Assembly (NCBI GenBank): GCA_951813255.1
Contig: OX638353.1
Location: forward strand, 1,674,001 to 1,738,000
DNA length: 64,000 nucleotides
Reading direction: 5' to 3'
Origin: an uncultured Dehalococcoidia bacterium
GTDB taxonomy: Bacteria; Chloroflexota; Dehalococcoidia; Lucifugimonadales; JAAXIE01
The translations under genes and the position numbers were made by a program. A model generated the notes under the pieces. The model ran no database searches. It saw only the letters and a program-made list of their open reading frames with translations, and had not been told where the DNA came from. This document shows positions 35,610 through 44,329 of the stretch, piece after piece (the first letter of the stretch is position 1; every line of letters starts with the position of its first letter).

Positions 35610-35650
35610 CATTCCCAACCTCCCGCGTTCGAGGCGGAAGGTTGGGAATG
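35610..35650. repeat. Long perfect hairpin between two minus-strand genes
   Basis: A 12-bp perfect inverted repeat (CATTCCCAACCT with AGGTTGGGAATG), extended after one mismatch by CCGC/GCGG, with a seven-base loop. It lies ~20 bases after the amidohydrolase stop and ~40 bases before the LLM gene start. There is no T-run on either strand, so it is not a standard intrinsic terminator; it may be an RNA processing site, a protein operator or a mobile repeat. Confidence 0.6.
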
Positions 35651-35671
35651 AGGAGGATGGTAGACGCCCCC

Positions 35672-36967
35672 CTAGAAGCCTACTTGATTGAATGCCAGAG
35701 GTTCGTTGTTAGGGCTGAGGTTGTCCCGGTCTACAACCACGCCGTCCTTGATGACCATAGTCACATGCCTGCCAGCCTTCAGCACGCTGATGTCGGTGAT
35801 GGGGTCCGCATCCAGCAGGATTATGTCGGCCAAGCGGCCCTCCTCAATGGTGCCCACCTGGTTTTCCAGCCCCACTACAAAGGCATTCTCCTTGGTGATG
35901 GACTGGATGGCCTCCATCGGAGTGTAGCGACCTTCCTTCACTAGTATCTCCGGCTCATTAGCGTGGAGTTCGCCATAGGGCATGCTGGGTGCATTGCCGG
36001 TGTCTGTGCCGCAGAGGACCTTGATACCCAACTCGCGGCTGCGCTCCATGACGAACCCCTGCGCCTCGATATGATGCCTGACCAAGTCAAGCTCCGTTTC
36101 TGAGCGTCCGGATGCCACGCCCAACTCCAAGGCACGCCGCAGCGAAGTGCAGGTGGGAACGATCCGGCAACCCGCCTCGGCCACCGCGTCAAGGTCGGCC
36201 TCAGTGGCGAGGTCGGCATGCAATATCCAGTCCATTCCGGCTTGGGCAGCGTCGCGGGTGGACCCGGAGCCACGGGAGTGGATCGTGACGGGTGTATTGC
36301 GTCGATGAGCCTCGCCCACCACGGCTTCCAGCTCGCGCTTGGAAATGGTCTGGGTCTCTCCGAACTGGCTATCGGCCAGCTTTATGAAGTTGACGCCGTG
36401 CTTGCACTCGCGCCGCACCTCAGTAATCATCTCGTCCACGCTGTTGCACAGCTTGGACAGCACATGCTCAGGGCTACCCGCCCAAGAAGGTTCGTTGTCC
36501 AGAATGCTGCCATAGGTGGAGATAAAGCGCCCAGCGCAGTTGATGCGCGGACCCTGTATGAGACCTGAACTCACCGCATCGCGCAACGCTATGTCGATGA
36601 ACCAGGTGCCTCCCGGAGAGGCGACGCTGGTGACTCCAGAGGACAGTATGCGTCCCAAATTCCGTGCAGCCCGCAGGGTGCTGAATTCGGGGCTGGTTGT
36701 GCCCTTGGCCGTGGGTACGCCCACCATGGGGGGGTTGCCGAAGGAAAGGTGGCAGTGGGCGTCGATGAGTCCGGGCATTATCCAACGCCCAGTGGCATCG
36801 ATGACGTTTACCTCCCCGTCCTCCAGGTTTACGTCAGGAGGCAGACCGCCCACACTACGTATGCGGTTGCCCTCAATGACCACAGCCTCGTTGGGCACGG
36901 GAGGATTCCCCGCTGCGTCAATCAGTGTGCCGTTGCGGATAACCGTGGTGGTTCCGTTGATGGCCAT
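35672..36967 (-). CDS. Metal-dependent amidohydrolase (imidazolonepropionase-like)
   Basis: A 431-residue protein behind AGGAGG. N-terminal beta-sandwich then the metal motif GLIDAHCHLSFG (HxH), a later His in NTPVTIHSRGSG, His in MDWILHADLATEADL and Asp in KVLCGTDTGNAPS, followed by QSITKENAFVVGLENQVGTIEEGRLADIILLDADP. This matches the imidazolonepropionase-like/prolidase-type branch of the amidohydrolases (COG1228). Likely hydrolyses an amide or lactam in a cytosolic catabolic step. It diverges from the dipeptidase-like gene. Confidence 0.87.
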   Translation of the reverse strand: MAINGTTTVIRNGTLIDAAGNPPVPNEAVVIEGNRIRSVGGLPPDVNLEDGEVNVIDATGRWIMPGLIDAHCHLSFGNPPMVGVPTAKGTTSPEFSTLRAARNLGRILSSGVTSVASPGGTWFIDIALRDAVSSGLIQGPRINCAGRFISTYGSILDNEPSWAGSPEHVLSKLCNSVDEMITEVRRECKHGVNFIKLADSQFGETQTISKRELEAVVGEAHRRNTPVTIHSRGSGSTRDAAQAGMDWILHADLATEADLDAVAEAGCRIVPTCTSLRRALELGVASGRSETELDLVRHHIEAQGFVMERSRELGIKVLCGTDTGNAPSMPYGELHANEPEILVKEGRYTPMEAIQSITKENAFVVGLENQVGTIEEGRLADIILLDADPITDISVLKAGRHVTMVIKDGVVVDRDNLSPNNEPLAFNQVGF

Positions 36968-37176
36968 TGTGTCCTCCTACTCTACGGGAGCAGTTGTGCG
37001 TACGGAACGTACGACTATGAATAGCGTTCCGGCGGGCGTCCCGATGTTCCGCATAAGCTAGCACTAGAGGGCAGGTGGGTCAATGCACTGTGTCTACGTG
37101 TAGTATCATGCGAAGCGCTCAAACGATGCTCCCCAAACTGGCGACATCTGAACGGCACCCAGTCAAGGAGGCAATC

Positions 37177-38178
37177 ATGACCCAGCCGCAGCAACCCCAG
37201 AGCCTCTACGACCGCAGCGTCGTCATCGACGCCCTCAACATCAGCAACTGGAACAGCCCAAGCGTGTACGACAGCCTGCACAATGGCGGAGTCACCGCTA
37301 TCAACGCCACCATCGCTGTGTGGGAAAACTACCGCGAATGCATGGACAACTTGGTTGGCTGGATGCATCGCTTCGAGCGCGACGACCGCTTGCTCCAAGC
37401 CAAGTCAGTCCGCGACATACTCAGTGCCAAGGAGGAGGGGAAGGTCGGCGTTGTGCTCGGATGGCAGAACGCCTCGCCCATCGAGAACGACCTCAACCGT
37501 CTCGCCATGTTCTATGCCCTTGGAGTGCGTGTCATCCAGTTGACCTACAACGAACGGAACCTGCTGGGGAACGGCTGTTACGAGCGCAGCGACGATGGTC
37601 TCAGCAACTTCGGTGTCGACGCCGTCAAGGAGATTAACCGGCTAGGGATTCTCATCGACCTCTCTCATGTTGGCGATCGGACTACACTGGAAGCTGCCGA
37701 TCTCTCGGAACATCCTGTCGCTGCCACCCATGCCAACGCACGCGGCTTCTTCGGTCATGTGCGAAACAAGACCGATGACGCCCTCAAGCTCATCGCCGAA
37801 AAGGGGGGCGTCATCGGGGCAAATGCGTTCCCGCCTTTCATGCCCAACGGGTTCCAGTCGACTTTGGACGACTATATCGACGCCATCGACGACTTGGTGG
37901 AGCGGGTTGGCATAGATCATGTGGGTATAGGCACAGACTTCACGCAAGACCAGCCCAAGGCCTTCTTCGACTGGCTCTTCTCCCAGCAGGGCACCAAGCT
38001 CCAAAACAGGCCTGTGCGGTACCCCGATCCCCTGATCCACCCCGAGGGGATAGAGACGCCCGACAAGTTTTCCAACATCGCGGTCCGCCTCTCCCAACGG
38101 GGCTACGGCAACGACGACATCACCAAGGTGCTGGGCGGCAACTGGCTACGGCTCTTCAGCCAGGTGTGGGGAGGTTAG
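37177..38178 (+). CDS. Renal-dipeptidase-like protein lacking the HxD motif
   Basis: A 333-residue protein from the ATG behind AAGGAGG. It has the membrane-dipeptidase (peptidase M19) scaffold: KVGVVLGWQNASP, YNERNLLGNGCYE, GILIDLSHVGDRT, PVAATHANARGFFGHVRNKTDD and DHVGIGTDFTQDQP. The usual first-strand metal motif (HxD, as in DGHND) is replaced by VVIDALNISNWN, so two ligands of the binuclear zinc site are missing. It may use one metal or a different chemistry. No signal peptide. Neighbours are amidohydrolases and LLM enzymes, suggesting cleavage of an amide-containing compound rather than cell-wall peptides. Confidence 0.82.
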   Translation: MTQPQQPQSLYDRSVVIDALNISNWNSPSVYDSLHNGGVTAINATIAVWENYRECMDNLVGWMHRFERDDRLLQAKSVRDILSAKEEGKVGVVLGWQNASPIENDLNRLAMFYALGVRVIQLTYNERNLLGNGCYERSDDGLSNFGVDAVKEINRLGILIDLSHVGDRTTLEAADLSEHPVAATHANARGFFGHVRNKTDDALKLIAEKGGVIGANAFPPFMPNGFQSTLDDYIDAIDDLVERVGIDHVGIGTDFTQDQPKAFFDWLFSQQGTKLQNRPVRYPDPLIHPEGIETPDKFSNIAVRLSQRGYGNDDITKVLGGNWLRLFSQVWGG

Positions 38179-39571
38179 ACTCCTGCAACGCGCTCAATGG
38201 GCCGATTTCAGGCCTCGCGCTCAATTCCACCACCACCTCATGCATCCGGCCATCGGACAACACCTCCAGAGTCACCTCATCGCCCGGCCTATTGAGCTCC
38301 ACCATGTGACTTATGAGGTCATCGATGCCTTCCACGGGCGCATCATCGATGGCCGTAATGATGTCGCCATCCACGGGGTAAGTCACACCATCCACTTCCC
38401 GGGTATCCTTGGCCTCCGTCAACCCAGCCTTGTCCGCCGGGCCGTTTGGGACGATGCCAACCAGCAATACCCCTCGAGTCTCCGGAGGCAGACCGTTGAC
38501 TTCCGCTAAGGTATTTCGCACCGTGGTCCCACTTATTCCCAAATAGGCGTAGGTGTAATCACCTTCTTCGATGAGTACCGGGATGATACGCTTCGCAGTG
38601 TTGATTGGCACGGAGAACCCCACGCCGGAACTGCTGCCCGTGCGGCTGAGTATCTGGGCATTGATCCCAATGACGTTGGCATACCGGTCCAGCAACGGGC
38701 CACCGGAGTTGCCTGGGTTGATGGGCGTATCGGTCTGGATTACGTTGGGGTTGCTGAACTGGCTCGTCCCAGCAGGAATCACCCGCCCCAACGCACTGAC
38801 GATCCCCCCTGTCATGCTAAACTCCTGGCCAAAGGGGCTGCCCACGGCGAAGGCCAGTTGCCCCACGCGAAGCTGGTCGCTGTCGCCCTGATGCACCGGC
38901 TTCAGGCCACCGTCTGGCGGGTCCACTTTCAATACTGCCAAGTCTGAGTCCGGGTCACTGCCCAGCACCTTCGCAGGCAGCTCCATGCCATCTGCAAACA
39001 CCACCAGCACCTTTTCAGCGTCCTCTATGACATGGTGGTTCGTCACGATGTGCCCCTCGGCGCTCCAGACGAACCCTGACCCTTCTGAAGGTACCGGCCT
39101 CAACTCACCTCCGACAAATCCTCCCGTACGTACGTTGGTCCTCACCTGCACTTGCACCACCGAGGGCAGGATGGACTCGTAGATGCCGACTAGCACTTCC
39201 TCGTATGCGGAGAGCGACAGATGTGGGTCGATCACCAGCCCCGGAGGCAGCGCCGCTATCAAGGAGGGTTCAGGGGTTGCAGCAGCGGTGGTTTGCACGG
39301 CCTCCGGCGTCGCAAAGATAGGGGGAGGCGTGCCCGGAACTTGAGTGGCCATGGGCGTTGAAGGTACCGGGGTTACTGATGCGCTCGTTTCTTTGGGCGG
39401 AACCGAGCTGTCGGACGCGATAGTTGACGAGGGTGTGGATTCAGTGCCAGGCTGGGGCGTCCTTGCTTCATCCTGAGAAAGGTCTCTTCCGCATGCTAGC
39501 AGCACCAAGGCAAGCGCCAAGAGCATGAGGAACGCAAGGTAACCAGAGGGCCTCATCTTCGCTCGAGTCAT
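38156..39571 (-). CDS. HtrA/DegP-like lipoprotein serine protease
   Basis: I use the ATG at 39571 (behind GGTGAGG); the frame opens at 39595 but TATAAT only three bases upstream of that looks like the promoter. Signal peptide with lipobox LALALVLLACGRD, a Thr/Pro/Ser-rich linker, a trypsin-like domain with the triad His (VTNHHVIED), Asp (DSDLAVLKVD) and Ser (NPGNSGGPLLD), then a C-terminal PDZ domain (GVLLVGIVPNGPADKAGL, ITAIDDAPVEGIDDLI). Expected to be anchored outside the cell membrane and to degrade or refold damaged envelope proteins. Its end overlaps the convergent dipeptidase-like gene by 23 bases. Confidence 0.88.
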   Translation of the reverse strand: MTRAKMRPSGYLAFLMLLALALVLLACGRDLSQDEARTPQPGTESTPSSTIASDSSVPPKETSASVTPVPSTPMATQVPGTPPPIFATPEAVQTTAAATPEPSLIAALPPGLVIDPHLSLSAYEEVLVGIYESILPSVVQVQVRTNVRTGGFVGGELRPVPSEGSGFVWSAEGHIVTNHHVIEDAEKVLVVFADGMELPAKVLGSDPDSDLAVLKVDPPDGGLKPVHQGDSDQLRVGQLAFAVGSPFGQEFSMTGGIVSALGRVIPAGTSQFSNPNVIQTDTPINPGNSGGPLLDRYANVIGINAQILSRTGSSSGVGFSVPINTAKRIIPVLIEEGDYTYAYLGISGTTVRNTLAEVNGLPPETRGVLLVGIVPNGPADKAGLTEAKDTREVDGVTYPVDGDIITAIDDAPVEGIDDLISHMVELNRPGDEVTLEVLSDGRMHEVVVELSARPEIGPLSALQESNLPTPG

Positions 39572-39666
39572 TTGCCTCACCATCTTCTGCATCAATTATA
39601 TCTAACAGATTCCAAGCATCTGCCAAGCTTGGCGGTATTCGCTATTACCACTGGCTGCGATACAGC

Positions 39667-39696
39667 AGGGAGGCTCTATCGATGGGGCCTCCCTGT
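39667..39696. repeat. Hairpin downstream of the secreted helical protein gene
   Basis: Perfect 9-bp stem CAGGGAGGC/GCCTCCCTG with an ~11-base loop, between two minus-strand genes. There is no T-run after it on the minus strand, so termination is uncertain. Confidence 0.4.
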
Positions 39697-39715
39697 GCTG
39701 TTTGCGGGCAGGCCC

Positions 39716-40159
39716 TTACGTGGAGGTCGAATCAGTACTCGACTCAGATGAGTCAGAGGAATCCTTGTCCCAGCGTCCCCTGCTGCGGAACCCATGATGC
39801 CCTCCGAAGCCCTTGCCCCAAGACCGGTCAAGGCCCTCTGGCCGGTCATCCAGCCATTCCTGGTAGTCGTCCGCCTGCTCTTGAGTGATTTTTCCCGACT
39901 CTACCATCTTGTCCAGCCAAGCCTCCACACGCTCGTCGTGCATCTCTTGGCGGGCCTGCTCCATGGCGTCAGCTACGGTGTCTTCTTCCAAACCCAGTAT
40001 CTCCGCCACCCGGGCAGCGAACCCCTTACTGCTTCCCTCGCTGATGCCGCCTCCGCTGCTGTCACCGTCGCCAGTCCCCTCAGCAAGAACGACTCCTCCG
40101 ACCAATGCAACGGCCAAGGCCAGCACCGCCACCGGGATAATCAACCAGCGTTTCCGCAT
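39716..40159 (-). CDS. Secreted helical protein of DUF2680-like type
   Basis: A 147-residue protein. N-terminal signal peptide (MRKRWLIIPVAVLALAVALVGG … VVLAEG), a Gly/Ser linker, then FAARVAEILGLEEDTVADAM and EAWLDKMVESGKITQEQADDYQEWL. The helical pair with L-G-L-x-x-D-x-V and G-K-I-T-x-x-Q-A-D resembles DUF2680-type exported proteins. The tail is Gly/His/Arg then Ser/Asp/Thr-rich. Function unknown; probably released or wall-associated. Confidence 0.75.
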   Translation of the reverse strand: MRKRWLIIPVAVLALAVALVGGVVLAEGTGDGDSSGGGISEGSSKGFAARVAEILGLEEDTVADAMEQARQEMHDERVEAWLDKMVESGKITQEQADDYQEWLDDRPEGLDRSWGKGFGGHHGFRSRGRWDKDSSDSSESSTDSTST

Positions 40160-40646
40160 CCACCAACCTCCTGACGCTCCGGTCTACCCGGAGGGAATGA
40201 CTCCAGCTTACAACCAAAAAATGAAGAACCTATGAAGACACCTGGAAGTATCAATCAAGGTCGGTGGAACCAAACCGCGTCCTCTTACGTCGGTAATGTA
40301 AGTCGAAGAGATCCGTAGGCTCTGTCTCCCCATCATGCTTGGGACGGCGCCAACTGAGTCTCGATTCGGCCTATTGCATTAGCGCCAATCCAGGCCCGTT
40401 GGGACCTGACCAGAACCGCCACGCGTATCGCGGTTGGGTTCTGTGATGGAATCGCAGCTAATTCCCTTGCTGCATTCTCCCTGGGCCATATAGGATTATG
40501 TAATGCGGAATGCCTAGGTGCGACGCCGAGTTTCTCGCCTTGACGAGAGATTCGATATCCGTTGCGCCGAACAACAATAGCTCTAACACCATGGGAGACG
40601 AAAGTGGGGCTCTGTTCGGGCTGACGTGGTGGGGAGGGAGAAAGAA
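40160..40646 (+). other. Divergent intergenic region
   Basis: About 490 bases between divergent genes for the secreted helical protein and the PPC lipoprotein. It must contain both promoters, but no clear -35/-10 pair stands out, and no RNA gene or repeat was recognised. Confidence 0.4.
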
Positions 40647-42116
40647 TTGAGGAGCGCCGGACTCATCACAGTCACACTTATTGCCGTTTTGGCAATTAGC
40701 CTGCTTGCGGCCTGTGGGGGCGACGATGCCACTTCCACGCTGGAAGCAACGCCGACTAGCGCCCCAGTAAGCACGCCCGTGCCAACCAGCACTCCCATTG
40801 CCGAACCCACACAAGCCAGCACACCTAGACCAACACCTACACCCACAGTAGCAAGCACACCGACCCCTCGACCCGCTGCCACTCCTAGCCCTACTCCCAC
40901 CCCGGAGCCGGTGGTACTGGGTGTCGACGAATTTCTCCTCCAGTGCGCGCAGGAGAGCCTCGCCTTTGCCAGACCTTTCGCAGCAATGGACGACTTGACC
41001 CAGTTGGGCCCCGGAGATGACCTGCGATGGGGTCAGCTTGCTCAACTCTTCAACGAGGTGGTCTTGGCTTACCAACGGATGACTCCTCCGGAGGAGCTTG
41101 AGGCGTACCATGCCGCCTGGATTGGCAGCGCGAAGGCACTCCGTGACTTCGCAGAGGCCCGTCCTAGCGAAGGCTCCTTCTTGGGTGACATCATCAGATT
41201 AATGTTCGAGGGCCTCATGGAGAGATCCTTCGAAATCGCCCTGGACCCAAGCAAGAGTGACGAGGAGAAGCAGGAACTCCTGGAGGCAATGGCACAGGAA
41301 GTCTTCGGAGAGTTCTTCGGTCCCGACTTTGTTACAGCGGGTGAAGCCCACGACGCAGCAAGAGAGGCGCTACCGCCTGAAACGCTTGCCTTGCTGGAAC
41401 AGTCCGATTGTTACTTCGGAGTCAGTCCTGTAACAGCGATGGAAAGCGAGATAGGTCTGGGTCCCGACCCAAGCTTTGAAGATGACCATGCCGACGATCG
41501 CGGAAACGCTACATCCATAGAGGTGGGCGAGCCTGTCGAGGGCATGGTCGACTATGAGAGCGACTTCGATTTCTTCCAGTTCAGAGCCCAGCAGGACACC
41601 GTTTACAGGATAGGCGTCGAACTTGGGATAGAAGCCGGCTGGACCGTTGCCCTTTATGACACGGCAGGGCAGCAACATGACTTGGCCCAATCCGCCCCCA
41701 TATTCTGGGAAGCGCCTGCCTCAGACAACTTCTACGTGGAGTTCAATGCTTGGACAGGAGAGGTAAGCCCTTACGTCCTGACTGTTTCCCTCGCTACCGA
41801 CGACCATGGCAATTCTCTGGCAACTCCTACCCGTATCGAGGTTGGCGACTCCGTTGAAGGGACAATGGACTACAACACCGACCTCGACTATTTCTTGTTC
41901 CCAGCGGAGGAGGGCCAGTCCTACACCATCACAGTGGAGCAGGGAACCCTGCCTCAAGAACCTCCGTTAACCCTGTACTCCATCGATCGGCTGCTGCAAA
42001 CCTATGGAACTTCACCTCTAGAGTGGGAAGCTCCCAGTTCAGGGGACTACTATCTTGAGGCAGCAGCCTTTGGGGACACTGGCACATACTCTCTGAGCGT
42101 GACTAGCTCCAACTAA
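40647..42116 (+). CDS. Lipoprotein with two PPC-like beta domains
   Basis: Starts at a TTG behind GGGAGGGAG (the frame is open from 40626). Lipoprotein signal LIAVLAISLLAACGGDD, then ~55 residues of Thr/Pro/Ala linker, a helical domain to ~285 (LLQCAQESLAFARP … ALLEQSDCYFG), and two repeats of a PPC (bacterial pre-peptidase C-terminal) fold: DDHADDRGNATSIEVGEPVEG with DYESDFDFFQFRAQ, and NSLATPTRIEVGDSVEGTMD with DYNTDLDYFLFPAEEG. PPC domains often sit on secreted proteases; no protease domain is present. Likely a surface-anchored binding protein. Confidence 0.82.
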   Translation: MRSAGLITVTLIAVLAISLLAACGGDDATSTLEATPTSAPVSTPVPTSTPIAEPTQASTPRPTPTPTVASTPTPRPAATPSPTPTPEPVVLGVDEFLLQCAQESLAFARPFAAMDDLTQLGPGDDLRWGQLAQLFNEVVLAYQRMTPPEELEAYHAAWIGSAKALRDFAEARPSEGSFLGDIIRLMFEGLMERSFEIALDPSKSDEEKQELLEAMAQEVFGEFFGPDFVTAGEAHDAAREALPPETLALLEQSDCYFGVSPVTAMESEIGLGPDPSFEDDHADDRGNATSIEVGEPVEGMVDYESDFDFFQFRAQQDTVYRIGVELGIEAGWTVALYDTAGQQHDLAQSAPIFWEAPASDNFYVEFNAWTGEVSPYVLTVSLATDDHGNSLATPTRIEVGDSVEGTMDYNTDLDYFLFPAEEGQSYTITVEQGTLPQEPPLTLYSIDRLLQTYGTSPLEWEAPSSGDYYLEAAAFGDTGTYSLSVTSSN

Positions 42117-42348
42117 AGTCGGTTGGTAGACACCAATACCACACACGCAGGCTCACAACGTCCTCGGTCGCAGCTCGGCAGATCCTCGCGGGTCACCGCC
42201 GAGTCGCGACTTGGAGGCCCTATGGTTCTGCTAGCGTCGATGATTCCCATCTGCTCTGGAGGAGCACCGCAAGCAAGGGGACAACTCAAGGTCCAACTAT
42301 GGTATTGTGCCCTAGGCATTTCCATGCAAAGAGGTCCCGGAGGCAGTC

Positions 42349-44115
42349 CTGACCACACCACCAGCCCGCAACCCGCGCTACGAGCCTCACGAGCACCCAT
42401 CCATCAAGGCCTCGGTGGGGTTCGGTGCTCAATTCAGCCTTATCGCCTCAGCCACCCTGTTGGTGACTCCCGTGATAGTGGCTCGGGAATCAGGTATGGA
42501 CGAGTCCTACCTGATTTGGATGGTCTTCGCTTCCTTGGTTGTAGTGGGTGTGTCAACGCTGCTGCAGGTGCATCGCATCGGGCCCATCGGCGGTGGCGCG
42601 GTACTGCCCATGTTCACCGCCGCCTTCTCCATTCCTTTCTGCATCACCGCCGTAGAAGATGGCGGGCCAGCCCTGCTGACAACACTGGTGCTGGTCTCGG
42701 CAGTAGTGCAATTGATCATCTCAAAGTGGTTGGTCATCTTGCGACGCATCGTTACGCCCATCGTGGGCGGTACCGTAATGATGATACTCTCCATCACTCT
42801 CGCCTCGGTGGTCTTTGCCCTCTTGGACCGAGCATCCGAGGTGGATCCCACAGCAGCGCCCCTCACCGCCTTGGCAACATTGGTCGTGGTCGCAGCCCTT
42901 ACTCTGCGAGGCTCGGCCATCTGGCGCTTGTGGGGTCCCCTCATCGGCATCGTCATTGGGTGCGCCGTGGCCGCTGGATTCGGCATCTACGACGTAGACA
43001 GACTGCTTGATGCACCATGGATTGGCCTCCCGGAAGGCGCGCCTGGCCTGTCTTTCGACTTCGGTATCTCCTTCTGGACGCTGCTTCCGGCCTTCCTATT
43101 CCTCGGCGTAATAGTCAGCATCCAAGCCAATGGAGAGGCCATTTCTGCACAACGGGTCTCATGGCGCGACAACCGCGCAGTGGACTTCCGGCAGGTGCAG
43201 GGGACCCTAGCGGGCACTGGCATATGCAACGTCTTCGCGGCACTCGCAGGCGCGGTGCCCAACGCCATCAACCCAGCCATCGTGGCTTTCACCCAGACCA
43301 CTGGCGTTGCTTCACGGCGCATAGGCTATTGCATTGGCCTCATATTCATCTCGGTTGCGTTCCTGCCCAAAGTATCCGCATTGCTCAGCACCTTGCCCGG
43401 CCCTGTTATGACCGGCTACCTCATCATGGTGACGGGCAACCTCTTCGCCGAGGGCGCGCGCACCGTAATCCAGGCGGAGCAGAACCGGCAGAAGGTCGTA
43501 GTGGCAGGGGTGTGCTTCTGGATAGGAGCGGCCTTCCAGTTCGGCCTCTTCAATCTCCCCGACGTGCATCCCGTGCTGGGCGCCATGCTGAAGAGCGGAA
43601 TAACCACCGGCGGTCTCGCAGCTATCGTGATGATTCTGTATCTCGAGTTCACCAATCCCCGCCGCATGAGATTCGAATCCAGGTTGGATGTCGAGGCCCT
43701 GCCAGAACTCAACGAGTTCATAGCAAGGTTCTCCCAACGCCGGGGCTGGAGCAGCGCCATGAAGGAGCGTCTTAGCGCAGTGGCCGAGGAAACCCTCCTC
43801 ACCTTAGCCCCGCCTGATTTCCTAGGGCTGGATGGAGACGACGATGGAGAAGAACTATCGCCTCCCAAGGAGGAACGACGCCTTATTGTCATCGCTGCCA
43901 GCGAAGGTCCGGTCGCCGACCTCGAGTTCATCGGTGGAGGCAACGACGCGAACGTTGAGGACCGGCTGCGACAACTACAGCAGCACGATTCTGAGACGCC
44001 TGTAGAGCAGGAACTATCCCTCAAGCTGCTGCGCAGCTACGCCTCGTCCGTTAAGCACCAGCAGTTCCATGACACCGACATCATCACCGTGCGCGTGACC
44101 CCGCCCGACGCGTAG
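42349..44115 (+). CDS. NCS2-type nucleobase permease with fused regulatory domain
   Basis: Residues to ~430 form a xanthine/uracil permease (NCS2) with about 12 hydrophobic helices (FSLIASATLLVTPVIVARESG, LVLVSAVVQLIISKWL, PNAINPAIVAFTQTTGVASR). The first ATG/GTG in frame is the GTG at 42415, but homologous-looking residues continue upstream (RYEPHEHPSIKASVG), and a CTG at 42349 has GGAGG five bases before it, so I start there. After the permease comes a ~130-residue soluble domain (RGWSSAMKERLSAVAEETLL … DTDIITVRVTP) resembling an HATPase_c_2/anti-sigma kinase-like fold. Such a fused domain is unusual for this transporter family. Confidence 0.8.
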   Translation: MTTPPARNPRYEPHEHPSIKASVGFGAQFSLIASATLLVTPVIVARESGMDESYLIWMVFASLVVVGVSTLLQVHRIGPIGGGAVLPMFTAAFSIPFCITAVEDGGPALLTTLVLVSAVVQLIISKWLVILRRIVTPIVGGTVMMILSITLASVVFALLDRASEVDPTAAPLTALATLVVVAALTLRGSAIWRLWGPLIGIVIGCAVAAGFGIYDVDRLLDAPWIGLPEGAPGLSFDFGISFWTLLPAFLFLGVIVSIQANGEAISAQRVSWRDNRAVDFRQVQGTLAGTGICNVFAALAGAVPNAINPAIVAFTQTTGVASRRIGYCIGLIFISVAFLPKVSALLSTLPGPVMTGYLIMVTGNLFAEGARTVIQAEQNRQKVVVAGVCFWIGAAFQFGLFNLPDVHPVLGAMLKSGITTGGLAAIVMILYLEFTNPRRMRFESRLDVEALPELNEFIARFSQRRGWSSAMKERLSAVAEETLLTLAPPDFLGLDGDDDGEELSPPKEERRLIVIAASEGPVADLEFIGGGNDANVEDRLRQLQQHDSETPVEQELSLKLLRSYASSVKHQQFHDTDIITVRVTPPDA

Positions 44116-44262
44116 TTAACCCCTGCCCGCCAAGGAGCCGTCTCCGCGAGCGTTGCTTGGATAGTCGCTCTCCAGACGGCGGAGGCAGGATGGGAGTCGT
44201 ATATCCAGCATCCTGGGCGACGCGCCGTCCGCTATATGGCACCATTGGGATAGCCCTTAGAA

Positions 44263-44298
44263 ACACTGAGCAGGGGAAAGGGCTTCCCTGCTCAGTGT
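44263..44298. terminator. Bidirectional terminator between convergent genes
   Basis: A perfect 13-bp stem (ACACTGAGCAGGG with CCCTGCTCAGTGT) and a ten-base loop, placed between the permease stop and the Amt stop. On the minus strand it is followed by TTTCTAA, only a partial T-tract, so efficiency is uncertain, but strength and position fit a shared terminator. Confidence 0.65.
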
Positions 44299-44329
44299 CA
44301 AACCTGATCACTCGCGACCGAAACCGCAC

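Noticed and set aside
40740..40920. Short repeats resembling a tandem array
   Set aside because: They encode the Thr/Pro linker of the lipoprotein and vary in length and sequence; not a CRISPR or satellite.
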